Origin: Rugalucina vietnamica
Lineage: Eukaryota; Mollusca; Bivalvia; Lucinida; Lucinidae
DNA length: 64,000 nt
Assembly: GCA_964017185.1 (NCBI GenBank)
Contig: OZ024874.1
Location: 15,433,957 to 15,497,956, forward strand
Direction: 5' to 3'
The position numbers and the translations under genes are program-made. The notes below the pieces were generated by a model that saw only the letters and a program-made list of their open reading frames with translations, was not told the DNA's origin and searched no databases. Within the stretch, counting starts at the first letter, position 1. Each line of letters starts with the position of its first letter. Below are positions 56,019 to 64,000 of this stretch, piece after piece.

Positions 56019-57146
56019 TCACCACTCAAATTTACGACCCGCAAGTTTGAAAAAGTTCTCATTGTGCGGTTTGAAAAACGCTTTTAATTTTGCAATAAAT
56101 TCTGGACTGGTCTTAATCACATTACTGGTGTCTGAACCATTTCGACCTCTGTCAGACTGGTAGCAAGCGGCAGTTTTACTCAACATATCCTTTCTTAGAC
56201 AGTAAAATCCCTTTTCTTCGTTGAAAACAATGTTTTCCTGTAGAATTGCATGTTCAAGATGAAGGAATTCTTCCACTTCACTCAGAACTTTATATGGACT
56301 CCTCTTGAAATCATTTATATCGATGATTTTGATTTGGTTTCTGTCAAAATATTTCAGAAATCGTGCAAGTCCTTCATCGTATATGGAATGCCTAATGAAG
56401 GCTGAGTTTTTATATATCTGACCGGTCTTGTTAGATACGACTGCGGCCATTAGGTTATACTTATACCTTGCTGCATAGTCATTGAATGTGAAATGAGACA
56501 AAGTTCTTGACACAGGTTCACGAAACATCGCTATCAATTTTATATCAGGATTCATTTTATGAATTCGACTAGCCACATATGTGTTTTGTAAATATGAAGG
56601 CGCTTTCACAACCGTTAGTTGATCTGGGTAACTACAAGGCATAGCACGACGATACCACTCTAAACCTTCACGGTAGTAATTTACGAAAAATTCTAATTCA
56701 TACCTTGGTTGGAACAATATTTTGATCCGTGGATGCATTGCCATGAAGTCAATCAACTCCCTGGTTCCACATTTAAAATTTCCAATGATTATACACGTTG
56801 GGAGTCGTTTTTCGCATCTGCCGTATTCAATATTCACATGTTTTCGTGCTGCGCGGTGTATAGCGAATGCATATTGTCTAACATCCACCTCTGAGTAAGT
56901 GAAATTCAGTGAACGGCCTTCTTCAGATCTGTTTGACTTAGACTGATTATCCGCATCAGCCGTGAAAGTCAACTTTTCTGTACCAGTATAGACAGTAGTC
57001 AGAATCTGGCCGATTCTAGTTTTGTCCCTGAAGCCTTGTTCAGGCAGGTTGAAAAACTTTGACCGGAAGTCCAATTTAATAACAATATAATCAACAACAC
57101 CAGCCGCGAAGCAACATAAAGCTATGACCACCTGTCGTCTCATCAT
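56019..57146 (-). CDS. Heparan sulfate 3-O-sulfotransferase-like protein (type II Golgi enzyme family)
   Basis: Single open frame of 375 codons from ATG 57146; the longer frame upstream runs into a P element and is not expected to be coding. A CTGTTTTTCAG acceptor about 35 bp upstream suggests a separate 5' UTR exon. A short basic tail and hydrophobic segment (VVIALCCFAAGVVDYIVI) form a signal anchor, then a stem with N-glycosylation sites, then the sulfotransferase domain. PAPS-binding loop: IIIGNFKCGTREL (family K-G-G-T-R). 3'-phosphate site: FREPVSRTLSHFT. KGFYCL, a second cysteine in ACYQSDRGR, and the terminal FFKLAGRKFEW match the HS3ST pattern. HS3STs transfer sulfate to the 3-OH of glucosamine in heparan sulfate. 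The usual EVHFFD reads ELEFFV: the glutamate is kept but the His and Asp are not, so specificity or activity may differ. Confidence 0.88.
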   Translation of the reverse strand: MMRRQVVIALCCFAAGVVDYIVIKLDFRSKFFNLPEQGFRDKTRIGQILTTVYTGTEKLTFTADADNQSKSNRSEEGRSLNFTYSEVDVRQYAFAIHRAARKHVNIEYGRCEKRLPTCIIIGNFKCGTRELIDFMAMHPRIKILFQPRYELEFFVNYYREGLEWYRRAMPCSYPDQLTVVKAPSYLQNTYVASRIHKMNPDIKLIAMFREPVSRTLSHFTFNDYAARYKYNLMAAVVSNKTGQIYKNSAFIRHSIYDEGLARFLKYFDRNQIKIIDINDFKRSPYKVLSEVEEFLHLEHAILQENIVFNEEKGFYCLRKDMLSKTAACYQSDRGRNGSDTSNVIKTSPEFIAKLKAFFKPHNENFFKLAGRKFEW

Positions 57147-57197
57147 TTGGCTTTCTTTTTTAAGCGACGTATCTTGACAGTCTGAAAAACAGAATAT

Positions 57198-57413
57198 GAG
57201 CCTATACATGAGAAAACTAACAATATGGGTTTCTGACCAGGTCTGACACAAATCAGGCTGTACAGTCACAGAGGCTGGCTAGAAGCTTGAAATTTCGGAT
57301 TTAAGAAGAAGAATTGTAGTATCCGTGAAACTAAAACAAAGGCGCTGATCAACTTAGTTACTGTGAAGCTGATCTGCGTCTTTGCTTTCGTATATGCAGA
57401 TTGCTGGTTGTCT
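57198..57413 (-). repeat. Palindromic element P upstream of the sulfotransferase gene
   Basis: GAGCCTATACATGAGAAAAC, GACCAGGTCTGACACAAATC and AAAGGCGCTGATC...GAAGCTGATCTGCG are recognisable. The right terminal repeat is lost. It lies 50 bp upstream of the gene's first ATG and supplies a spurious N-terminal extension of the frame. Confidence 0.75.
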
Positions 57414-57954
57414 CTGTACATACAGGTGTCATGGTCAGCTTATCCGTGGATTGGCGAAAACGTTGCACGAAAGTCTTAAAACGGCACGTTTTCAGAAAAC
57501 ATCCATACTTTTTGCCAAATATCTCCATAACTAGAAATAATTGAAAATCGCATGCTCGAATATGTATAGCTTAGTATCTATTTAAAAGCCTTTTATTCAA
57601 ATTAATTACTACTATTGATAGCGCAGCTCATTCTTTTGCACCATGTGTGATTTTACATGATACGAACCACGACAGTCGCTTTATACTTGAAAGACCAGAC
57701 GGACAATAGCTTTTGATACGTCAAATAACAGACGTAGAAACGACTTTGGATACGTGTCGCATCAGACGTGTTGAGTGCGATTATTTCAAATACCCATGGC
57801 ACCCTGGCATTGTTTGGCCTTCTTAAGCGGTCAACTTGGAAGTATACGTTCAAAAAATAAATTGTATTTCTTAAATTGGAAATGTTATGGATATCATACA
57901 GTTTATAGATGGGTAAAGAGAAAATGGCCACCTTAAAGACACACGACATTGGTT
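57414..57954. other. No gene recognised
   Basis: Unassigned sequence. It could contain a 5' UTR exon or promoter of the sulfotransferase-like gene, but no specific site is supported. Confidence 0.3.
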
Positions 57955-58199
57955 CACTATATCACATTTGCACAAAATCAACATTAAGACACACATTGTT
58001 GAAATATTGTTAAAATAATGTTGTTTCGGTCAACCTTTAAACATTGTTGAATCAATTCGATTCACTGAATCAACATTGATTCTACAACATTGTTTCAAAG
58101 TTGAATGAATCAACATTGGTTCGAAATTGTTTCAACTTTGTGTGTCTGCTGTTTTGTTTCCACTCAAACACAGTATAACTTTATGAGAGTGATATAGTG
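57955..58199. mobile_element. 245-bp TIR element, CACTATATCAC ends
   Basis: CACTATATCAC at the left and GTGATATAGTG at the right are perfect inverted repeats. Nested inside, AGACACACATTGTTGAAA is inverted at TTTCAACTTTGTGTGTCT. The interior is made of CAACATTG/CAATGTTG words. No target duplication is clear. Confidence 0.65.
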
Positions 58200-58336
58200 G
58201 TCGGGGTTTGAAAAGGTACAAGCAGACAAAGATCAGGAAAAGACATAATCATAAAAAGATTTCCACCTGATTGTCTCAGTTCTTGGTCCTTGGTTAATCT
58301 TATTTTAAAGGCGCTGATAGTCAGCGACCTTAACCA

Positions 58337-58640
58337 CGGCCGGTTGTGCGGTCGTGTGATCTAGTGGGTAGTTAGTTCCCATCATCCTCCAGAGGTTGTG
58401 GTCTCGAACCCCGACCGACACATACGCGTGTCATGTTGATGACTTTTGAGCCCCCGGACTCTGTGGCAGTATGCAGGATGCACAATATATACATCAGTAT
58501 ATGTATTTGAAGGTGGTCGGGTTGCGATATGGGCACTCACCCATTGGGGGCTAAAGAAATAGATGGGCTGCTTGTACATCCAGGTAAAGCTTATACACTA
58601 CTGACCGACCATCTGATTACTGGTTAACCCCTCTGGTCTG
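58337..58640 (+). repeat. SINE-like repeat with tRNA-derived head
   Basis: TGATCTAGTGGGTAGTTAG resembles an A box and GTCTCGAACCCC a B box. The body shares TGTCATGTTGATGAC, CCCATTGGGGG and ATTACTGGTT with 9348-9560 but is longer. Confidence 0.55.
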
Positions 58641-58724
58641 AGCTTGTCCAAAACGTGGTTCAAGTCATACCATCCATACGTATAAGCATTTTTGGCTTAG
58701 TTGGATGGTTATATTTCAAGCACT

Positions 58725-58830
58725 TGTAGGATGTCATGACATCCTCATTTTGCGTAAAAGTCCCATAAAATAGAGGCAACGTCCCGACATGACCTTATCT
58801 GTTGACTGGGACGTAAAGCATCAATTCAAA
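58725..58830 (-). repeat. Dispersed module, reverse of 21945-22050
   Basis: AGTCCCATAAAATAGAGGCA, ACGTCCCGACATGACC and GTTGACTGGGACGTAAAGCA are the reverse complement of the module at 21945. Confidence 0.5.
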
Positions 58831-58839
58831 CAATCAAAA

Positions 58840-60112
58840 GCACATGTTTTTGTTCCGTTGGTATAAAAACTAAATTCTATCAAAGAAGCACATTGGCAAA
58901 CAAATAAAGCACAGGTTATGCCATGGTGTTTCTAGGGCGAAGACTCAACCGAGCGAAACCAACAATCAGTTTGAGCCCTGGTATGCCCAGGCACAGACCG
59001 CAAAGTTCAGTTCCGGCCCATGCCATACTGAATTTATAATCAAAATTAGGGGTATACATATAATTAAAGCTAGAAACAATGAGCTATTCGTAAATAACTC
59101 CCCGTCTCATGGCGCTTATACATGTGCGTGTACTGAGTCGCGTAGTGCTCTATTTGAATATTTAAAATTGCTTTGCAGTAGCCATGTATCAGTTAAGTTA
59201 TGTGGAATATTATCAAATGTCCACACTATCTGCTTTCATTTTTTTCCAAATTTCTATATAGTCAAAAGTACAATCAGCTTTTTGTTCATCGACTGGCCAT
59301 CTTGAGTAAAAAAGCGGCATATAAAATCGTTTAAAGACAGTCGTTTCACTTTGTTTCCTTCCCAAGTAATGTTTTCTTTATGCAATTTATGGTTTGTAGC
59401 GATGCAAATTAAACCATATACTGACTATTGCATAACAAAGAAGTGTTTTAGTAGACCCGTATCATAAAACGTTGATCTACCGTCTGGGTCATTCCGTATC
59501 GGCCGTCTGTAATTTCACTTATCATATGACATTCGCTCGTCTGTACTTTGGCGTATTGTTTTTGTCGCCAAGCGACAGAATAAAACGATAAATACACTGT
59601 AAAAGTTGATTATCAATGATCCTTCAGATGGAGATTGAAAAAATATATGCCTCAATAAGATTATACCATGAAAAGTTTAGGTATTCTTTGTAAAATACAG
59701 CAAAATAACTTACCCGCCAAAACGCACGCGCTGACATAAACATCTGGAATTTGACGTACCAGTTGGAATTTGACGAGCCGTATGTACGGTGTGATGTGTC
59801 TCTTATATTATTCTCACCATGAGAAAATCTGCTAGATATACTGACGTCAATAAAAAACGCCTCATCGAAAATGTTGCATAACTTGGTCAATGGATACACA
59901 TTATGAACGAAATTTGCATTTTCTTTATTTTTACGTTCTCTCTCATGGCACGACATGTAGTGTCATCGTAAATATAACACGGACAAAGAAATTATACTAA
60001 AACGCAAAAGAAACGCAACAAAAGTATATTTTACGTGCCTACACAATGAGCAATGATTTGCCATAAACAAGATTTGATCACATATTTTCGTTCTGACGTT
60101 AATGTGACGTGT

Positions 60113-60150
<38 letters not shown>

Positions 60151-61085
60151 GTGTTTTTTGTAAACAATTTGCGTCTAAAATATATATGTTTATTTCGATT
60201 TAAAAACAAACAGCATCAATCGATAGTCTGGTGTCTGTTGTCTGTACAAGCAGAAAAAAATATGTTTGGAAATTATTGTTTAGCAGCACTCTAAGTTGAT
60301 GCGTTTCTTTGTTGACGTTAGCTTACTTTTTTTTCAAACTGCCATTACATACTCATTACGCTCGGCTAGGACGCGATCTTTTTTGTCCTGAGGGCTACAT
60401 TATGTCATTAACGGCTACGATTATTGATATTCGTTTGCCCATTAACGGTAATACGTCCAAACTTAAACACAACACACACTCACACGCAATAAACGTCGAC
60501 CAAGGCATAAAATTTCCATATTTGCGTTTGTTGTCCTTTTTGCTTTTAGCTGAAAACAAACATTGGTTTGAAATTTCATTTTCGCATACAATGTAAGGTA
60601 TTGTACCTCTGTGACTTTTTTTTAAAAACTTTCTCGGCAACCATAAGCCACCGCGTTCTGATTTTCATTTTGTATGCAAGGCAAAGAATTGGACTTGGCA
60701 ATCCTAATAGCACCGAAAGAAATTTTTGAGTCGATAAGAAGAAATTCGCATTTTAAAAGTGTTGCGAAACTTTTGCGTTTAAGTATATATAAGTCATAAG
60801 ACTTGAGGGTGTTTAGTTTAGCACAAAAGCGTGACGCACGCGAGGCAAAACACATCCGTTTTCTCGATGTTAAAATATAGCATGAATAGCGATAAAGCAC
60901 ATGGAAACAGTATGTAAACTTACAAAATAATATCCCTTTCTACATATAAGCACAAGAACAAAAATATAGGGAACGTACTGAGGCGTGTATCCAGTATGTT
61001 TACATATACTCGTGCTATGTGACACAGTACAGATGAATAAACTGGTCGAAATAAGTTAGGCCATAGCTTACTATCCCCCATATAG
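58840..61085. other. Intergenic stretch with a (GT)n tract
   Basis: No recognised gene. Several 60-110 codon frames exist on both strands (for example minus 59624-59956) but show no domain-like pattern. A GT dinucleotide run lies at 60105-60155. Confidence 0.35.
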
Positions 61086-62366
61086 ATGTAAAGCTACAGT
61101 CACACTGTCACGTTTCGAGGCCTACGTTTTACAACGTTTCTGAAACGTAGCAATACGGCAATATACGTAGTAAAACGTATTACAACGTAGTGGAACGTAT
61201 TACATACGGCTATATACCTGGCCCATGCCATGTTCGAACTAAAAAAACAGTTCGAACGTGGCACTCTGATTTACGTAGCTTATACCTAGTAAAACGTAGT
61301 AAAACGTAGCAAAGCGTAGTCGAATCGTAGTAAAACGTAGTACATACGTAACAAAGACGTAACAAATACGTACTAAAACGTAAATTACAACCCGGTGGAA
61401 CTCTACGTATCAATACGCAGGGACTACGTTTCAATACGTTTTACTACGACTTGCTACGTGTTACCCTACGTTTTGATAGGTTTCAGTAGGTTTCAGCAGG
61501 TATTATTAGGTATCACTTCGTATTGACACGCTCTACTACGATTTAACTAAGTAATACTACGTTTGGTTACGCATACGGGCCGTAATAGAGGTTAATGCTG
61601 ATTTCCCAAACATTTTATATGATATGGAATCATGGCGTTTATATGAATATATTTCATACGTCAAGAAGGACACAAAAGCATATAGACTGATTACAGCCGT
61701 AGATGTTGAAATATATTCCCAAAGTGCCATGCCTTATTTTATATTATGCTGATATGCCATACCATACTTTACATTAAGCTGACTCAAACATCTACGACTG
61801 ATCAAATCTGGCAGAGCAGTAGCCGGAATCCTGGCTACTACAAACATCAAAGCCATTCACAAATGTGTTTCGGTTCCCTAATGGGCATAACACCATCATC
61901 AGTACTGAGTAGGGGTAATATCATTACCATGTAGCAGGTGATTTATTGCTGAAGTAAGGCCAGCACTAGGAGTCCAATGAATAGCCTGTTGCATTTTTTC
62001 AGGTATTGTTGTAAAATTGAACTAATGACCCTTCTAGATATATTTTGTCCTAAGAACAACTGAACAGAGGCTTCATAGCCTGGTTTCAGTATGTTAGAAA
62101 CAGAACATACATGTAGCTGAAAACATAATCAAATGTCATCAAATGCTATTCTTGTTGTTTTGTTATTTATATTGCATGCTCATTTTTGTGGATATCAAAA
62201 CCGGGCCCAAACATGTTAATCATACTGGGAGATAAAACCCGATTGAGTATGTAAGGTATGGTAACACAGTTTGTAATTTGTCTTTGCTTGCGCCCAAGCG
62301 TCGGCCAGCACATTATTTTACCAGATATCAATCGTAAGTGAGCACTTGTTAAACCAGTTGTAGCCC

Positions 62367-62560
62367 GGCGCTAGACCGCCAAACTCTGGAGTGGCCAGGT
62401 CTATGATTCGAATCCTATAGCTGCTATTTGTTTCCTTCAGTAAGATATATATCCCAACTTACTACAGTGGTTAACGAACCTGGAAGCAGTGAGTCATTCA
62501 TACACGCACATGACTGGAATATTGTTAATTGGGACATTAAACCTCATGTAAATCACCCAA
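62367..62560 (+). repeat. SINE-like repeat
   Basis: A B-box-like GATTCGAATCC lies about 30 bp after GCGCTAGACCGCC. The 3' part GGAATATTGTTAATTGGGAC, then ATTAAACC resembles the tail of mollusc SINEs as I recall them. The family is unassigned. Confidence 0.5.
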
Positions 62561-63253
62561 TTTACGCAATAAGTTTCAATGTGAAATGGCTCATGTCATA
62601 ATGTACAACTTCATCCTTTTTGGTGGACAAAATGCTATTCTACCAGCATTCTGTCTATTTTGTTTCATGTTAATAAGGGACATGCACAAAGTACATGCAC
62701 ATGTATTTTTAACTGATTCATGAATTCAAATTACAAGCAATCTTCTCTCAAACTTTTATTTCATTTTCACATTTGGAGGAAATGTTTCCAGGGTAATAAA
62801 TCTCTCTTGTGGCCCGACTTATAGACAGCAGTTGTTTGTATCTGATGGGATCAGTATTAGTGGCCAGTTATTCAAATGATCCATGAAGAAATCTTGCATA
62901 ACCACTAGCCAGATTTGATAAGTCTGATGAGATAGTCAGAGAAGCAAAATCTTGACCAAGAAGAATAGAGTCTTTGAAGTGGAGTGGACTATGGTATCAT
63001 ATATGTAATTTTAAGATTATATAGAAAAAGACATCATCTCATCAGACTTTATAAGTCTAAAAAGCATACGATTAAATTTCCAAAGACTATGATACGATCA
63101 TCGAACGCTCAAGTTCATGGCCAGTACGCATGGGATGAAGAATCGGGTGCAATTTAGAAACAAATAGTAATATGCACTAAATGTGTACAGTTTGGTTGTG
63201 ATTTTTTTTTAATGCAATAAATCGAGTCACAAAATATAGAGAAAAAAGGTTAC

Positions 63254-63352
63254 CTCTTCTGTGTCATCTTGCAGTGCACTTAACAGCCCCGATGCATGCG
63301 CAGATTTGCCACCCCTGGAGCTTTTCTTGGATCGCCTCTTTGTGGCCATCAT
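63254..63352 (-). CDS. Probable first coding exon of an unidentified gene
   Basis: On the minus strand two consecutive ATGs (63352 and 63349) open a 33-codon exon ending in GAAGAG before GTAACC, a good donor, in phase 0. The translation begins MMATKRRSKKSSRGGKSAHA and ends ALQDDTEE: a basic, serine/glycine-rich start then an acidic turn, typical of a nuclear protein N-terminus. GC content is clearly higher than in the flanks. I do not recognise the family, and no following exon was found in the window towards lower coordinates. It could be a chance frame. Confidence 0.45.
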
Positions 63353-63802
63353 GCAACTAATTAATTTTGGTGCGATAATTCCAATAAACACGTCACGGGT
63401 ACAACGAAGTGAACTATCCGGACGCTACATAGTAATAACCTGATAAAGCCTACTGAATCGTAGGAAAGCGTATCGGCACGTAGTAAATACGTAGCTAAAC
63501 GTACCAATCCCTAGTGAAACTGTGGCCCTAAGCCGTTGGATAACCGGACAATACGTAGCGATACGGAGTAAAACGTCGCAAAACGTAGCTACATGTATAA
63601 ACGTACTGAAACCTAACAACCTGCAAAACCAACATAGGCCTCGGACTGTAGCTTAAAAGCTTCAACTTTTTCTCGTATTCGTAAACCAAATGTATGAATA
63701 TTTTCCATGTGTGTCGCATAAAGGCAGGAACTACGTAGAAAAGAAAAAGTCTCTGACTCAACTGAGCAAAATAGTCGTAGCCCATTCAATTTGTATATAT
63801 AA

Positions 63803-64000
63803 GCCACGTTATAAGAAAGCCAACATTTTTGCATATGCGAAAACAAAGACACCGAACAGCTTCGCAGTTACTGCGAAGCTGATCAGCGCCTTTGTTTTAC
63901 ATGTAGCATGTAGCACAATTCCTCTACTTTCTAAATCCAAAATTACCTGCCTATTGTAATCTTATGCACCTGTACAGTTCTATTTGTGTCCGACCTGTCC
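63803..64000 (+). repeat. Palindromic element P running off the window
   Basis: GCATATGCGAAAACAAAGAC, hairpin GAACAGCTTCGCAGTTACTG...CGAAGCTGATCAGCGCC, then the arm up to GTGTCCGACCTGTCC at the window edge. The left terminal repeat is decayed. Confidence 0.8.

Larger units (their letters stand above)
61091..63654. mobile_element. Element of degenerate ACGTA words, interrupted or two facing copies
   Basis: AAGCTACAGTC...CGAGGCCTA at 61091 is inverted at TAGGCCTCGGACTGTAGCTT ending 63654. The outer parts (61091-61590 and about 63430-63654) are almost entirely words like TACGTAGTAAAACGTAG, CGTAGCAATACGG and ACGTACTAAAACG. The middle 1.8 kb is different and holds a SINE-like repeat and a likely coding exon. 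It may therefore be one element with host DNA between two facing copies rather than a single insertion. Confidence 0.5.

Noticed and set aside
57147-57269. N-terminal extension of the sulfotransferase frame
   Set aside because: These codons translate a P element and a probable splice acceptor. The hydrophobic anchor follows the ATG at 57146 closely, which is the expected type II start.
59624-59956. 110-codon minus-strand frame as a gene
   Set aside because: No family pattern, no splice or start context, and composition like the flanking non-coding DNA.

Overview
The window looks like nuclear DNA from a mollusc, most likely a bivalve. Genes are split by introns with GT/AG boundaries. The intergenic DNA is AT-rich and crowded with short palindromic elements, tRNA-headed SINE-like repeats, and pearl-like elements built from about 168-bp core repeats, a class described from bivalves. 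No bacterial, viral or CRISPR features were seen. The organism call is an inference from repeat types and gene structure.

Layout. (1) 1-9 kb: one coding exon on the minus strand (4106-4369), the first coding exon of a TULP4-like gene that continues beyond the left edge. It is surrounded by many small inverted-repeat elements. (2) 9-14.7 kb: two pearl-like elements. Their core repeats carry nuclear-receptor-like half-sites, and the second is split by a hAT-like insertion. (3) 16.6-46.4 kb: a large direct tandem duplication (16566-30441 and 30442-46414) with a 5-bp microhomology at its junction. Each copy holds a pogo/Tigger-like transposase gene with the same frameshift, plus two 5' exons of a GMC oxidoreductase. 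The left copy lacks 2,073 bp present in the right copy. (4) 45.4-54.7 kb: the GMC-family FAD oxidoreductase itself, eleven recognisable exons in consistent phase, about 600 residues. It has a good FAD-binding end but lacks both usual catalytic residues. A 2.7-kb TIR element sits in its largest intron. (5) 56.0-57.1 kb: an intact single-exon heparan sulfate 3-O-sulfotransferase-like gene on the minus strand, tail-to-tail with the GMC gene. (6) 57-64 kb: SINE-like repeats, a large element made of degenerate ACGTA-type words, and a probable first coding exon of an unidentified minus-strand gene (63254-63352).

The host genes do not form an obvious pathway. The GMC protein is predicted to be membrane-anchored and the sulfotransferase is a type II Golgi-type protein. 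Both show substitutions at positions that are catalytic in characterised relatives, so both may be diverged enzymes or pseudoenzymes. The main story of the window is structural: a recent segmental duplication, a later deletion in one copy, and a very rich set of non-autonomous elements. Several element boundaries can be fixed to the base from target-site duplications or an empty site.
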